DNA of 16,702 nucleotides, from positions 3,612-20,313 of the forward strand of contig PLKR01000381.1 in the NCBI GenBank assembly GCA_003140655.1, written 5' to 3'. Positions within the stretch are counted from its first letter, which is position 1. Every line of letters starts with the position of its first letter. Positions 8,745 through 14,716 of the stretch are shown here, piece after piece. The position numbers were made by a program, and so were the translations under genes. The notes under the pieces are model-generated. The model made no database searches. It was not told the origin of the DNA and saw only the letters and a program-made list of their open reading frames with translations. Origin of the DNA: Acidobacteriaceae bacterium (GTDB lineage Bacteria; Acidobacteriota; Terriglobia; Terriglobales; Acidobacteriaceae).

Positions 8745-9449
8745 TTAAGCCGCTGGCCCGGCCCGGAATCCGATCGCGGCATGCTGGCCGTCGCAGAAGG
8801 GTTTGTTCTGCGACGCGCCGCAGCGGCACAGGGTCACGCGGTTGCGCACCTCGTATTTGAAACCATCGGCGCCGATCACTTGGACGCCGCCGCGGAGCCA
8901 GACCGGGCCGGAGCAATGTTTGGCCGGATCCTCGGTCAGGGCGATCGAAGGATTATATTTTGGCTCCGCCGGTTTGCCGGTGGCGTTGTCCCACGCCACC
9001 AGCCGCCCCGAGGGACAGTCACAAGCCTCCTGCACGAAGTCTTTGCGCGCCGCCGAGTCGTCCGTTCGGTTCACGAGATTCCACACCTGCCCCTTGGGGT
9101 CGCAGAAGCGCGCAAAAGCGCATAGGCTCTCCGCATCCGTCAACGACATCGTCGGGCCTTCGATCAGCTTGGCCTGGTCCCGGTAGGGTGCGCGGGAGGC
9201 GGTTTCGGTGCCGTCGAACGCGGCCTTCGCATGGGTGCCGTCACAAAAAGGCTTTTGCGCGCTCCGGCCGCAGCGGCAAAGCGCGTAATTCGCCTTGGGT
9301 GGATATTCCGGTCCCGGGGTCCACTTCACCGAATCACCCTCCCGATTGGTGCCGATGGTTTCCGTCAGCAGCGGCAGGCTGCCGGAGACGAGATAGGGGC
9401 CGTTTTCCGCAATCTGCACCTTGGCCGTCGCGGTAATGGGTTTATTCAT
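8745..9449 (-). CDS. CDGSH-type iron-sulfur protein with two CDGSH motifs and a cysteine-rich centre
   Basis: 234 residues from ATG 9449 (MNKPITATAK); an in-frame TTG at 9479 is less likely. There are two complete CDGSH [2Fe-2S] binding motifs: C58, C60, C69, H73 (CRCGRSAQKPFCDGTH) and C208, C210, C219, H223 (CRCGASQNKPFCDGQH). Between them sits a middle region (about 100-195) with its own cysteines, C110, C116, C143, C145 and C179, in a layout I recall from larger bacterial CDGSH proteins. There is no signal peptide or membrane helix, so a soluble cytoplasmic redox or Fe-S/electron-transfer role is expected. The family is clear; the physiological role is not. It is probably the first gene of a two-gene unit with the downstream hydrolase. 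A short inverted repeat, AGGGC/GCCCT (9502-9517), lies about 50 nt upstream of the start. Confidence 0.92.
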   Translation of the reverse strand: MNKPITATAKVQIAENGPYLVSGSLPLLTETIGTNREGDSVKWTPGPEYPPKANYALCRCGRSAQKPFCDGTHAKAAFDGTETASRAPYRDQAKLIEGPTMSLTDAESLCAFARFCDPKGQVWNLVNRTDDSAARKDFVQEACDCPSGRLVAWDNATGKPAEPKYNPSIALTEDPAKHCSGPVWLRGGVQVIGADGFKYEVRNRVTLCRCGASQNKPFCDGQHAAIGFRAGPAA

Positions 9450-9793
9450 GGAAGAAATCGGATTAGGGCAATTTCCCAAGTGCTATTGGATTTTAGTCCT
9501 TAGGGCCAGAGTGCCCTGAATTCGGTCGTAAATTCAAGTCTTCGTTCGGCGCCATAGCATCTTATCCGCCGCCCGCGGTGCAGCAAGCGTCCCGTTGACT
9601 CGCCGCCGATGCAATTCATGCGGCCCCTGTGCCCAAGGTGAAAGCCCCCAGAACTCGCACCGCCTTCTCAACCCACCCGTTTCGTTCGATCCCAACCCGG
9701 GCAGCCACTTACCTACAATGAGTTAAGACCCCTTGAGCGTCTACCAAAGGCCGCCCGGCCCATTTCTGGGCCACAGGCCCGGGGCCGCGCGTG
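9450..9793. other. Intergenic region between the CDGSH gene and the toxin gene
   Basis: About 340 bases with no supported gene; short ORFs here have no recognisable content. It contains the AGGGC/GCCCT inverted repeat (9502-9517) upstream of the CDGSH gene and a stable hairpin near the toxin stop codon (annotated separately). The promoter of the CDGSH gene should be here but no clear boxes are visible. Confidence 0.5.
9757..9772 (-). terminator. Possible terminator hairpin after the toxin gene
   Basis: On the minus strand, about 20 nt past the toxin stop, GGCCCA-GAAA-TGGGCC forms a perfect 6-bp GC-rich stem closed by a GNRA-type tetraloop, followed by GGGCGGCCTTTGG. The T tract is only three bases, so termination efficiency is doubtful; it may instead act as a 3' stabilising hairpin. 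Confidence 0.4.
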
Positions 9794-10216
9794 TCACGCC
9801 ACAGGCAGCAGCGCGCGAAACCCTGCTTCCACGAAATGATGGTCGGTCGTCAATGCCTCGGTGAGACGCAATTCTCGCATCACCACAAAACTTGTGCAGT
9901 CCGTAAACGAGTAACGGTGGTCGGCATATTTCCGGAAGAATGTCTTCGCGGTTTCGAACCGGCCCACTCCGATCCATTCCACGCGTATGCGAGCCGACTG
10001 CTCGACTAGGTCAAACACGCGTAGTGCAACGGCCGCTCCGCCGCGCGCTTTGGCCAGGTTGACGGCCTCGGCAATGAGGTAGTCTGTCGCGACAATCAAC
10101 CTGCCCGCGTTCAAAATCCGGGCGACGGCGTCGCGTGCAGCAGCGTGGTTGGCGTCGTTCTTGTCAACAAACGCATAAAGCGCGGATGTGTCGGCCAACA
10201 CGTCACGCGTGGCCAT
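9794..10216 (-). CDS. vapC: VapC-like PIN-domain ribonuclease toxin
   Basis: 140 residues, ATG at 10216. A single PIN domain with the full acidic metal-binding set: D9 in LADTSALYAF, E50 in YLIAEAVNLA, D106 in SFTDCTSFVVM and D125 in ALTTDHHF. By family knowledge it is an Mg2+-dependent endoribonuclease (often cutting initiator tRNA or rRNA) that is neutralised by the antitoxin encoded immediately upstream. Its start lies 14 nt inside the antitoxin gene, the usual overlapping arrangement that keeps toxin synthesis tied to antitoxin translation. All four acidic residues are intact, so it looks functional. The target RNA cannot be predicted. Confidence 0.93.
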   Translation of the reverse strand: MATRDVLADTSALYAFVDKNDANHAAARDAVARILNAGRLIVATDYLIAEAVNLAKARGGAAVALRVFDLVEQSARIRVEWIGVGRFETAKTFFRKYADHRYSFTDCTSFVVMRELRLTEALTTDHHFVEAGFRALLPVA

Positions 10217-10460
10217 ATAGCAAATGGTCGATGTCCTTGTTGGTCATCTTGCCACCCGGGCCCTCGACCGCAAACCTGTCGAGATTGAGCAGCGGATCAT
10301 CCGGCGACAACGGTAGGCGTTCGCTTTGAGGGGCAGGTCCCAGCTGGGCGACCGGACGACCGGCCCGTGCAATTGTGATGCGTTCACCCTTTTCGGCGCG
10401 CATGACCAAGCGGGAGAGGTTGCTTTTGGCCGCGTGGATATTGAAAGACACTTGAGGCAT
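10203..10460 (-). CDS. vapB: Phd/YefM-type antitoxin of the VapBC pair
   Basis: 85 residues, ATG at 10460. The N-terminal half (VSFNIHAAKSNLSRLVMRAE, then GERITIARAGRPVAQLGP) is the Phd/YefM fold used for dimerisation and operator binding. The acidic C-terminal half (SPDDPLLNL, then KMTNKDIDHLLYGHA) is the usual flexible toxin-binding tail. It precedes and overlaps the PIN toxin by 14 nt. As in other type II systems, the antitoxin alone or with the toxin is expected to repress this operon; two direct repeats just upstream of the start (10474-10494) are candidate operator half-sites. The symbol reflects the pairing with a VapC toxin; the fold is Phd-like rather than AbrB-like. Confidence 0.9.
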   Translation of the reverse strand: MPQVSFNIHAAKSNLSRLVMRAEKGERITIARAGRPVAQLGPAPQSERLPLSPDDPLLNLDRFAVEGPGGKMTNKDIDHLLYGHA

Positions 10461-10853
10461 GGAATCAAAGTTAGCTAAGCACTTGGGCTAAGCAAGCAAA
10501 TCTGGGGATTTCGTCCGTAATGTCGGGGAAGCCCAATGATTGCAGACGACGCGCCAGTACCAGGATTCACCTGGAGCCTGTCAATCACTTGGTCGCTGGT
10601 TCGACCCTATTCGCCAAATCAGCAATAGCACTGATTGCTGCCTTCAATTCGGGGCCAAGGAACGTGATTGTTGACACGCCTCTAACCAACTTCTTCACAA
10701 ATCGCGCCGGCTAAGGTCAACAGCGACGCTGACAACCGGCACAGCCGACCAGGCCGACTGTTCAAAAAATAAGGATCGATTTCCTTCCTAAGGCGAAATC
10801 AACGCGACAAACTTTCCCGTGACAAACCGACCGATGATCTTGTAGATAGCCCC
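10461..10853. other. Divergent intergenic region between vapBC and the FG-GAP protein gene
   Basis: About 390 bases that must hold two divergent promoters. A 64-codon open frame at 10520-10714 (+) has no recognisable content or ribosome-binding site and is not called. Besides the GCTAAGCA direct repeats (annotated separately) there is a perfect inverted repeat, CAGCAAT/ATTGCTG, with 7-nt spacer at 10620-10640. It is not followed by a T tract, so it is not an obvious terminator. Confidence 0.5.
10474..10494 (-). promoter_or_regulatory. Direct repeats upstream of vapBC (candidate operator)
   Basis: Two exact copies of GCTAAGCA lie at 10474-10481 and 10487-10494 (TGCTTAGC on the coding strand), 13 bp apart start to start and 13-34 nt upstream of the antitoxin ATG. 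The position and the near one-helical-turn spacing fit an autoregulatory operator of a type II toxin-antitoxin operon. The repeat is seen; the function is inferred. Confidence 0.5.
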
Positions 10854-12917
10854 ATGATGACGCATGGTTTTCGCTGCCCGCACCCCATCGGGCATCACGG
10901 CCCGTTGCGTTTGGCGGGCCTCCTGTTCCTCGCCGGATCCATCGGCGGCCTTTCATCCCGTGCGCAGACTCTGCCAGGAGTGACATGGACGACCGCGACC
11001 CAGAAGCTTGTCACCGGTACGAGTCCCCAATCGATCGCGGTGGGTGACTTCAATGGCGACGGAATTGCCGATATCGCGGTCGGGCAGGCAGGCTCCATCG
11101 GCATATTCCTTGGCAACGGCGACGGCACGTTCAAGGCCGCCGACACCGGCAACAACGGCGTCACGATCTCAGTCCCCCTGACGGCCCCTCTGGCGATCGC
11201 ATCCGGGGCTTTCCAAACGGGCAAACCCGTGGGCATCGTCGCAGTCAGCGGCAGCTACAACGCCGTGATTCTCAGCAACGGCGGTGGCGGAGAGACGGCG
11301 CCCGCCGCCTTCACCGGCGTGGTATCCGCGACGTCCGTCGCCGCGGGCGATTTCAACGGGGACGGGAAAGCGGACCTTGTCGTCGCGGGCTTCGCCCCCG
11401 ACAGCTCAAATCCGATAGTAGCCATCTTCCTCAACGGCGGGGGCGGCACTTTCGGGACGCCGACGCTCATCCCCATTGACGCCAGTTCCCCGGAATTCGT
11501 GGCGGCGGGGAACTTCCTCGGGAATGGATATACGGACGTGGCCGTGACCGTAAACAACTCGGTCGATGTGTTCTTGAACGACGGCTCGGGAAACTTTTCC
11601 CAGGGAGTGGGAGGGACTACGGGCAATGGCCCCTCCAGCATAGCGGTGGGGGATTTCAATGGGGACGGCAAACAGGACCTCGCCGTGGCGAACCAAGCCG
11701 ACGGAACGGTATCGGTGCTGTTGAGCAACGGGGACGCATTCGGGACTTTCACAACCTCGGCGACCGTGAAGGTGGGCAACGGCCCCTCCTGCATCGTGGT
11801 GGGGGATTTCAACAAGGACGGAAAGGCGGACCTGGCGGTGACGAACCAAACCGACAACACGGTGACGGTGCTGCTGGGCAATGGCGACGGAACGTTTTCG
11901 TCGCCCACGACGTTGAAGGTGGGCGTGGCCCCCACGTCCCTCGCCGTGGGGAATTTCAACGGAAACGGCAACGTCGACCTGGCCGTGACCAACAGTGCCG
12001 ACAACACGGTGACGATACTGCTGTCGCAGGTGGTGGGGACGCCCACGCCCACCCCAACGCCAACGCCCCCTGGAGGTGGAGGAGGGGGCGGAGGCGGAAA
12101 TGGATTAGCCCGGCTCATCAACATCTCGACACGCGCGCAGGTGGGAACGGGCGGCAACATCCTGATCCCAGGCTTCGTGGTGGGAGGCAGCGGAACGGAA
12201 ACGCTCCTTATCCGGGCCGACGGACCCAGCCTGACCCAGTTCGGCGTCAACGGCGTCCTGGCCCAGCCCAGTCTCAGCGTCTATAACAGCGCGGGCGCGG
12301 TGATCGCCTCCAACACCGGCTGGGGAACCAATACAAACCCGGCTCTCATCGCCAGCACGGCGGCCTCCGTGGGCGCCTTTGCGCTCACTTCGGGCAGCGC
12401 CGATTGCGCCCTCATCGCCAGCCTGCCCGCGGGCGCCTACACGGTCCAGGTCTCGGGCTTGAACAGCACGACCGGCGTCGCCCTGGCGGAAGTCTACGAG
12501 GTGTCGGCCAGCGGCACCCGCCTGGCCAACATCTCGACGCGCGCCCAGGTGGGAACGGGCGGCAACATCATCATCCCGGGCTTTGTGATTTCAGGCAGCG
12601 GCACCGACCAGTTGCTTGTGCGGGCGGACGGCCCCAGCCTGACCCAGTTCGGCGTGAGCGGCGTCCTGGCCCAGCCGAGCCTGAGCGTTTACAACGGCGC
12701 AGGCACGGTCATCGCCTCCAACACCGGCTGGGGGACCAGTTCAAACCCGGCGCTCCTCGCGAGCACGGCTGCCGCGGTCGGAGCCTTCGCCTTCGCTTCG
12801 GGCAGCGCCGACAGCGCCCAGATCGTCAACCTTTCGGCAGGCGCCTATACGATCCAGGTCTCTGGAGTGAACGGCACGACCGGGGTGGCCCTAGCCGAGG
12901 TTTACGAAGTTCCGTAA
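10854..12917 (+). CDS. Secreted FG-GAP/VCBS seven-bladed propeller protein with two tandem C-terminal domains
   Basis: 687 residues; ATG at 10854 or 10857 (the first two codons are both ATG). The N-terminus (about 1-38) is a signal peptide with a basic, His-rich n-region and hydrophobic LAGLLFLAG core. Residues 55-392 hold seven FG-GAP-like repeats, enough for a complete beta-propeller. Six show the 'GDFNGDG.aDlaV' Ca2+-loop pattern at about 64, 165, 219, 266, 317 and 366; the second blade (about 112-146) is degenerate and lacks the loop, and blades 3 and 7 have weakened acidic positions. A Thr-Pro repeat and a run of nine Gly (397-417) form the linker. Residues 420-550 and 556-686 are two near-identical domains beginning NISTRAQVGTGG and ending AEVYEV. 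No membrane anchor or PEP-CTERM tail is present, so it is probably secreted or periplasmic; adhesion or ligand binding is a guess from the fold. Confidence 0.88.
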   Translation: MMTHGFRCPHPIGHHGPLRLAGLLFLAGSIGGLSSRAQTLPGVTWTTATQKLVTGTSPQSIAVGDFNGDGIADIAVGQAGSIGIFLGNGDGTFKAADTGNNGVTISVPLTAPLAIASGAFQTGKPVGIVAVSGSYNAVILSNGGGGETAPAAFTGVVSATSVAAGDFNGDGKADLVVAGFAPDSSNPIVAIFLNGGGGTFGTPTLIPIDASSPEFVAAGNFLGNGYTDVAVTVNNSVDVFLNDGSGNFSQGVGGTTGNGPSSIAVGDFNGDGKQDLAVANQADGTVSVLLSNGDAFGTFTTSATVKVGNGPSCIVVGDFNKDGKADLAVTNQTDNTVTVLLGNGDGTFSSPTTLKVGVAPTSLAVGNFNGNGNVDLAVTNSADNTVTILLSQVVGTPTPTPTPTPPGGGGGGGGGNGLARLINISTRAQVGTGGNILIPGFVVGGSGTETLLIRADGPSLTQFGVNGVLAQPSLSVYNSAGAVIASNTGWGTNTNPALIASTAASVGAFALTSGSADCALIASLPAGAYTVQVSGLNSTTGVALAEVYEVSASGTRLANISTRAQVGTGGNIIIPGFVISGSGTDQLLVRADGPSLTQFGVSGVLAQPSLSVYNGAGTVIASNTGWGTSSNPALLASTAAAVGAFAFASGSADSAQIVNLSAGAYTIQVSGVNGTTGVALAEVYEVP
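12040..12104 (+). repeat. Low-complexity linker sequence (C-rich then G-rich)
   Basis: This stretch encodes alternating Thr-Pro followed by nine consecutive Gly. On the plus strand a C-rich half (ACGCCCACCCC and similar) is followed directly by GGAGGTGGAGGAGGGGGCGG, which could pair into a hairpin or form a G-quadruplex. It is a likely site for length variation, because both halves are short-unit repeats in multiples of three or six. Confidence 0.6.
12111..12914 (+). repeat. Tandem 408-bp direct repeat encoding the duplicated C-terminal domain
   Basis: Copy 1 (about 12111-12506) and copy 2 (about 12519-12914) have a 408-bp period (136 residues). They share long nearly identical stretches such as TCAACATCTCGAC versus CCAACATCTCGAC at the start and CTGACCCAGTTCGGCGT in the middle. 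The DNA similarity points to recent duplication or ongoing gene conversion. Confidence 0.85.
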
Positions 12918-12922
12918 TCACC

Positions 12923-13750
12923 ATGTGGATATCTGGTTTCGGCCAAGCTCTATTCGGAATCGCAGTGGCAGGCCTCGCCATACTTAGTTTAGTCTTCGGC
13001 AACTTCGCGCCAATTGCTGAGCCGTTTCCCGCCTCACTCCCCTGGCCGGAAGTTTGGGTATATGGATCCGGGGCGATCTTGCTGGCTGCAGGCGCCGGCT
13101 TGTTCTTTGCGCGCACGGCTTTGGTAAGCGCGCTTATTATCGGAGTGTACGCATCGGCCTGGACCGTGACACGCGCAGGCCCCGTTTTGCTCAAGCCTCT
13201 GAGCATCGGCTCCTGGTACGGGTTCTGCGAAGCCATGGGACCCCTGGTTGGCGTATGGATTCTCTACGCTTTGCTTCGCCGCCAATATAACGCGCCCGCG
13301 GTGACTGTGATGACCGGCGATCGCGCCCTACACGTGGCACGGGTTCTTTTCGGCGCGGCTTGCGTGGTGTACGGCGCCGCGCATTTCGCCTACGCGGCGT
13401 ATACGGCGAAAATGGTACCGGCGTGGCTTCCCGGCCGGACGGGGCTCGCGTATCTAACCGGGGCCGCTCACGCCGCCGCCGGCTTTGGCCTTCTCCTTGG
13501 GATTCTTCCCCGCTTAGCGGCGACAATGGAAGCCATCATGTTAAGTCTCTTTGGCGTTTTGGTCTGGTTACCGAGTTTTTTCGCACAGCCCGCGCCTGGA
13601 TGGGCGCCTTCAACACAAGTTCAATGGTCGGAGACCTTGCTGACCTTCCTGCTGGCGGCGTCGGCATGGATCGTCGCCGCATCGCTGCGAAGAAGCCCGC
13701 GAGGTTTCGCGCCGACGGTACCCGACGATTCGGCAACGCTGGCCAGGTAG
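12923..13750 (+). CDS. DoxX-like integral membrane protein with internal duplication
   Basis: 275 residues from ATG 12923, 5 nt after the stop of the FG-GAP gene. The same frame stays open back to 12404 through the upstream gene, so an automatic caller may give a false N-terminal extension; the sequence before 12923 is Arg/His-rich out-of-frame translation. About eight hydrophobic segments are visible (near 8-27, 46-64, 66-84, 98-118, 136-160, 174-195, 198-220 and 237-255). The two halves resemble each other: QALFGIAVAGLA with SLPW...YGSGAILLAAGAGL in the first, RVLFGAACVVYGAA with AWLP...YLTGAAHAAAGFGL in the second, which suggests two fused four-helix DoxX-type units. The function is unknown; DoxX-like proteins are inner-membrane proteins, some linked to redox or thiol chemistry. 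There is no good ribosome-binding site, so translation is probably coupled to the upstream gene. Confidence 0.75.
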   Translation: MWISGFGQALFGIAVAGLAILSLVFGNFAPIAEPFPASLPWPEVWVYGSGAILLAAGAGLFFARTALVSALIIGVYASAWTVTRAGPVLLKPLSIGSWYGFCEAMGPLVGVWILYALLRRQYNAPAVTVMTGDRALHVARVLFGAACVVYGAAHFAYAAYTAKMVPAWLPGRTGLAYLTGAAHAAAGFGLLLGILPRLAATMEAIMLSLFGVLVWLPSFFAQPAPGWAPSTQVQWSETLLTFLLAASAWIVAASLRRSPRGFAPTVPDDSATLAR

Positions 13751-13824
13751 GATTGGCGTGAGCGCCCCTCCTCACCGCCTCGACCACGGCGCGTGCGCGG
13801 CGACTGGCATAGCCAGCATTCCTA

Positions 13825-14666
13825 TCATTGCTCCGGTGTTGTGAGGCCAACTGAGAAACAACGGGCAAGAAGCGGGTAAAATACCCGGTTAAGGCGCAAG
13901 TTGAAGACAAGATAGATGACTATCATCGCTGCCACGCACGCGTCCGCGAGATGGTTGTACGTGAGCACGATCTGGTGCTGCGTCCAATGGTAGTCGTCCG
14001 CTAGAATATTCATGTCGCCGCCGCCTTCGTCCTCGCCGTGGATCATGGAGCCGTAGGGAATTCCCTCGACCCCGCTCTTGACCTTCTTCCAGAAGGAATA
14101 GCTCTCGAAGAAACTGGCGGCGCCGATGAAGAGAACAATGTAACGGCAGGATCCCCACCTGAACTTCTCGGGAAACTCGAAATAGAAGAGGCAGACCATC
14201 GCGGCCGAGAGATAGAATTCGCCGCCGACGCCCCCGAAGATCATCCACAGGTGCGCACGGTCCTCCGACAGACCCCATGTCATGAAGGTCTGTGCGGCGA
14301 TCAGGGCGGCCGCCAGGATCATCGGCCACGCCTTTCGCTCGCGCCAGCCGGAAACGGCCAGAACTCCAAGGGCGGCGAGGATCGCCAGGTAGAGGATCGC
14401 CGACCCGTTGGGCTCAACGTTTGTCCATCCGATTGGAAGCGGCAGGGCGGGCCTGCCGGAGAGCCACGCGACGCTTGCATGCCCCAGCTCGTGAATCCAG
14501 ACGTGAACCCCTCCAGCAGGAATCCAAGAGGGGTCATCTTGAAGAGTATGGCCAAGGCCGCCACCAGCGGCGGGGCGATTGCCTTGACGATCGGGCTGTC
14601 GAATGACCTGGGATCGTAGGGGTTCTCCGCGGTCTCGTGTATCGCTTGGGAAGTTTCAGTATTCAT
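13825..14666 (-). pseudogene. Frameshifted membrane protein with HELGH zinc-protease motif (M50-like)
   Basis: Two frames together make one 280-residue protein. Frame 1 starts at ATG 14666 (MNTETSQAIHETAENPYDPR) and runs through a first hydrophobic helix to PLGFLLEG. At the run of four G (CCCC at 14508-14511 on the plus strand) the sense continues in another frame: VHVWIHELGHASVAWLSG, down to the TAG at 13825. Adding one G to the run restores a single open frame. HELGH (59-63 in the restored protein) lies at the end of a hydrophobic helix, as in M50/site-2-type intramembrane metallopeptidases; E150 in GGVGGEFYLS is one candidate third ligand. Several further helices follow (about 90-107, 115-131, 151-163, 175-187 and 243-256). 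Homopolymer-run error, true mutation and phase-variable switching are all possible. It lies 50 nt downstream of a PEP-CTERM surface protein gene in the same orientation. The M50 assignment rests on motif and topology only. Confidence 0.75.
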
Positions 14667-14697
14667 GCTTCTCCGCACGCTTCTCCGCACGCTTCTC
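14667..14697 (-). repeat. 12-bp tandem repeat spanning the start region of the M50-like gene
   Basis: About 2.6 copies of GCTTCTCCGCAC (plus strand) at 14667-14678, 14679-14690 and 14691-14697. On the coding strand this reads GTGCGGAGAAGC repeated and leading into the ATG at 14666. Each unit keeps the frame, so GTG codons at 14678 and 14690 are alternative starts that add four or eight residues (VRRS units). GGAG sits 4 nt before the ATG and again before the GTG at 14678, so the repeat duplicates both ribosome-binding site and start codon. Confidence 0.8.
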
Positions 14698-14716
14698 AGG
14701 CATTCGCGGGCCAGGT

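Noticed and set aside
8686..8916. Upstream extension of the hydrolase ORF
   Set aside because: The sequence is Arg/Pro-rich and overlaps the CDGSH gene, including its second cluster motif; the conserved family start is at 8685.
9741..9977. Minus-strand ORF overlapping the toxin gene end
   Set aside because: It overlaps the PIN toxin in another frame and has no family signal.
10520..10714. 64-codon ORF in the intergenic region upstream of the FG-GAP gene
   Set aside because: No recognisable domain, no ribosome-binding site and no conserved-looking composition; treated as chance.
11255..12250. Long antisense ORF (331 codons) opposite the FG-GAP gene
   Set aside because: It mirrors the repetitive GC-rich sense frame and gives Pro/Ser/Thr-rich low-complexity protein with no recognisable domain.
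12404..12922. Apparent N-terminal extension of the DoxX-like ORF by 173 residues
   Set aside because: It lies wholly inside the duplicated domain of the FG-GAP gene in another frame, is Arg/His/Pro-rich, and contains no membrane segments; the ATG at 12923 fits both the protein and the gene spacing.
13804..13816. CTGGC-ATA-GCCAG hairpin between the convergent DoxX-like and M50-like genes
   Set aside because: The five-bp stem is short and has no T run on either side, so it is too weak to call a bidirectional terminator, although the position would suit one.
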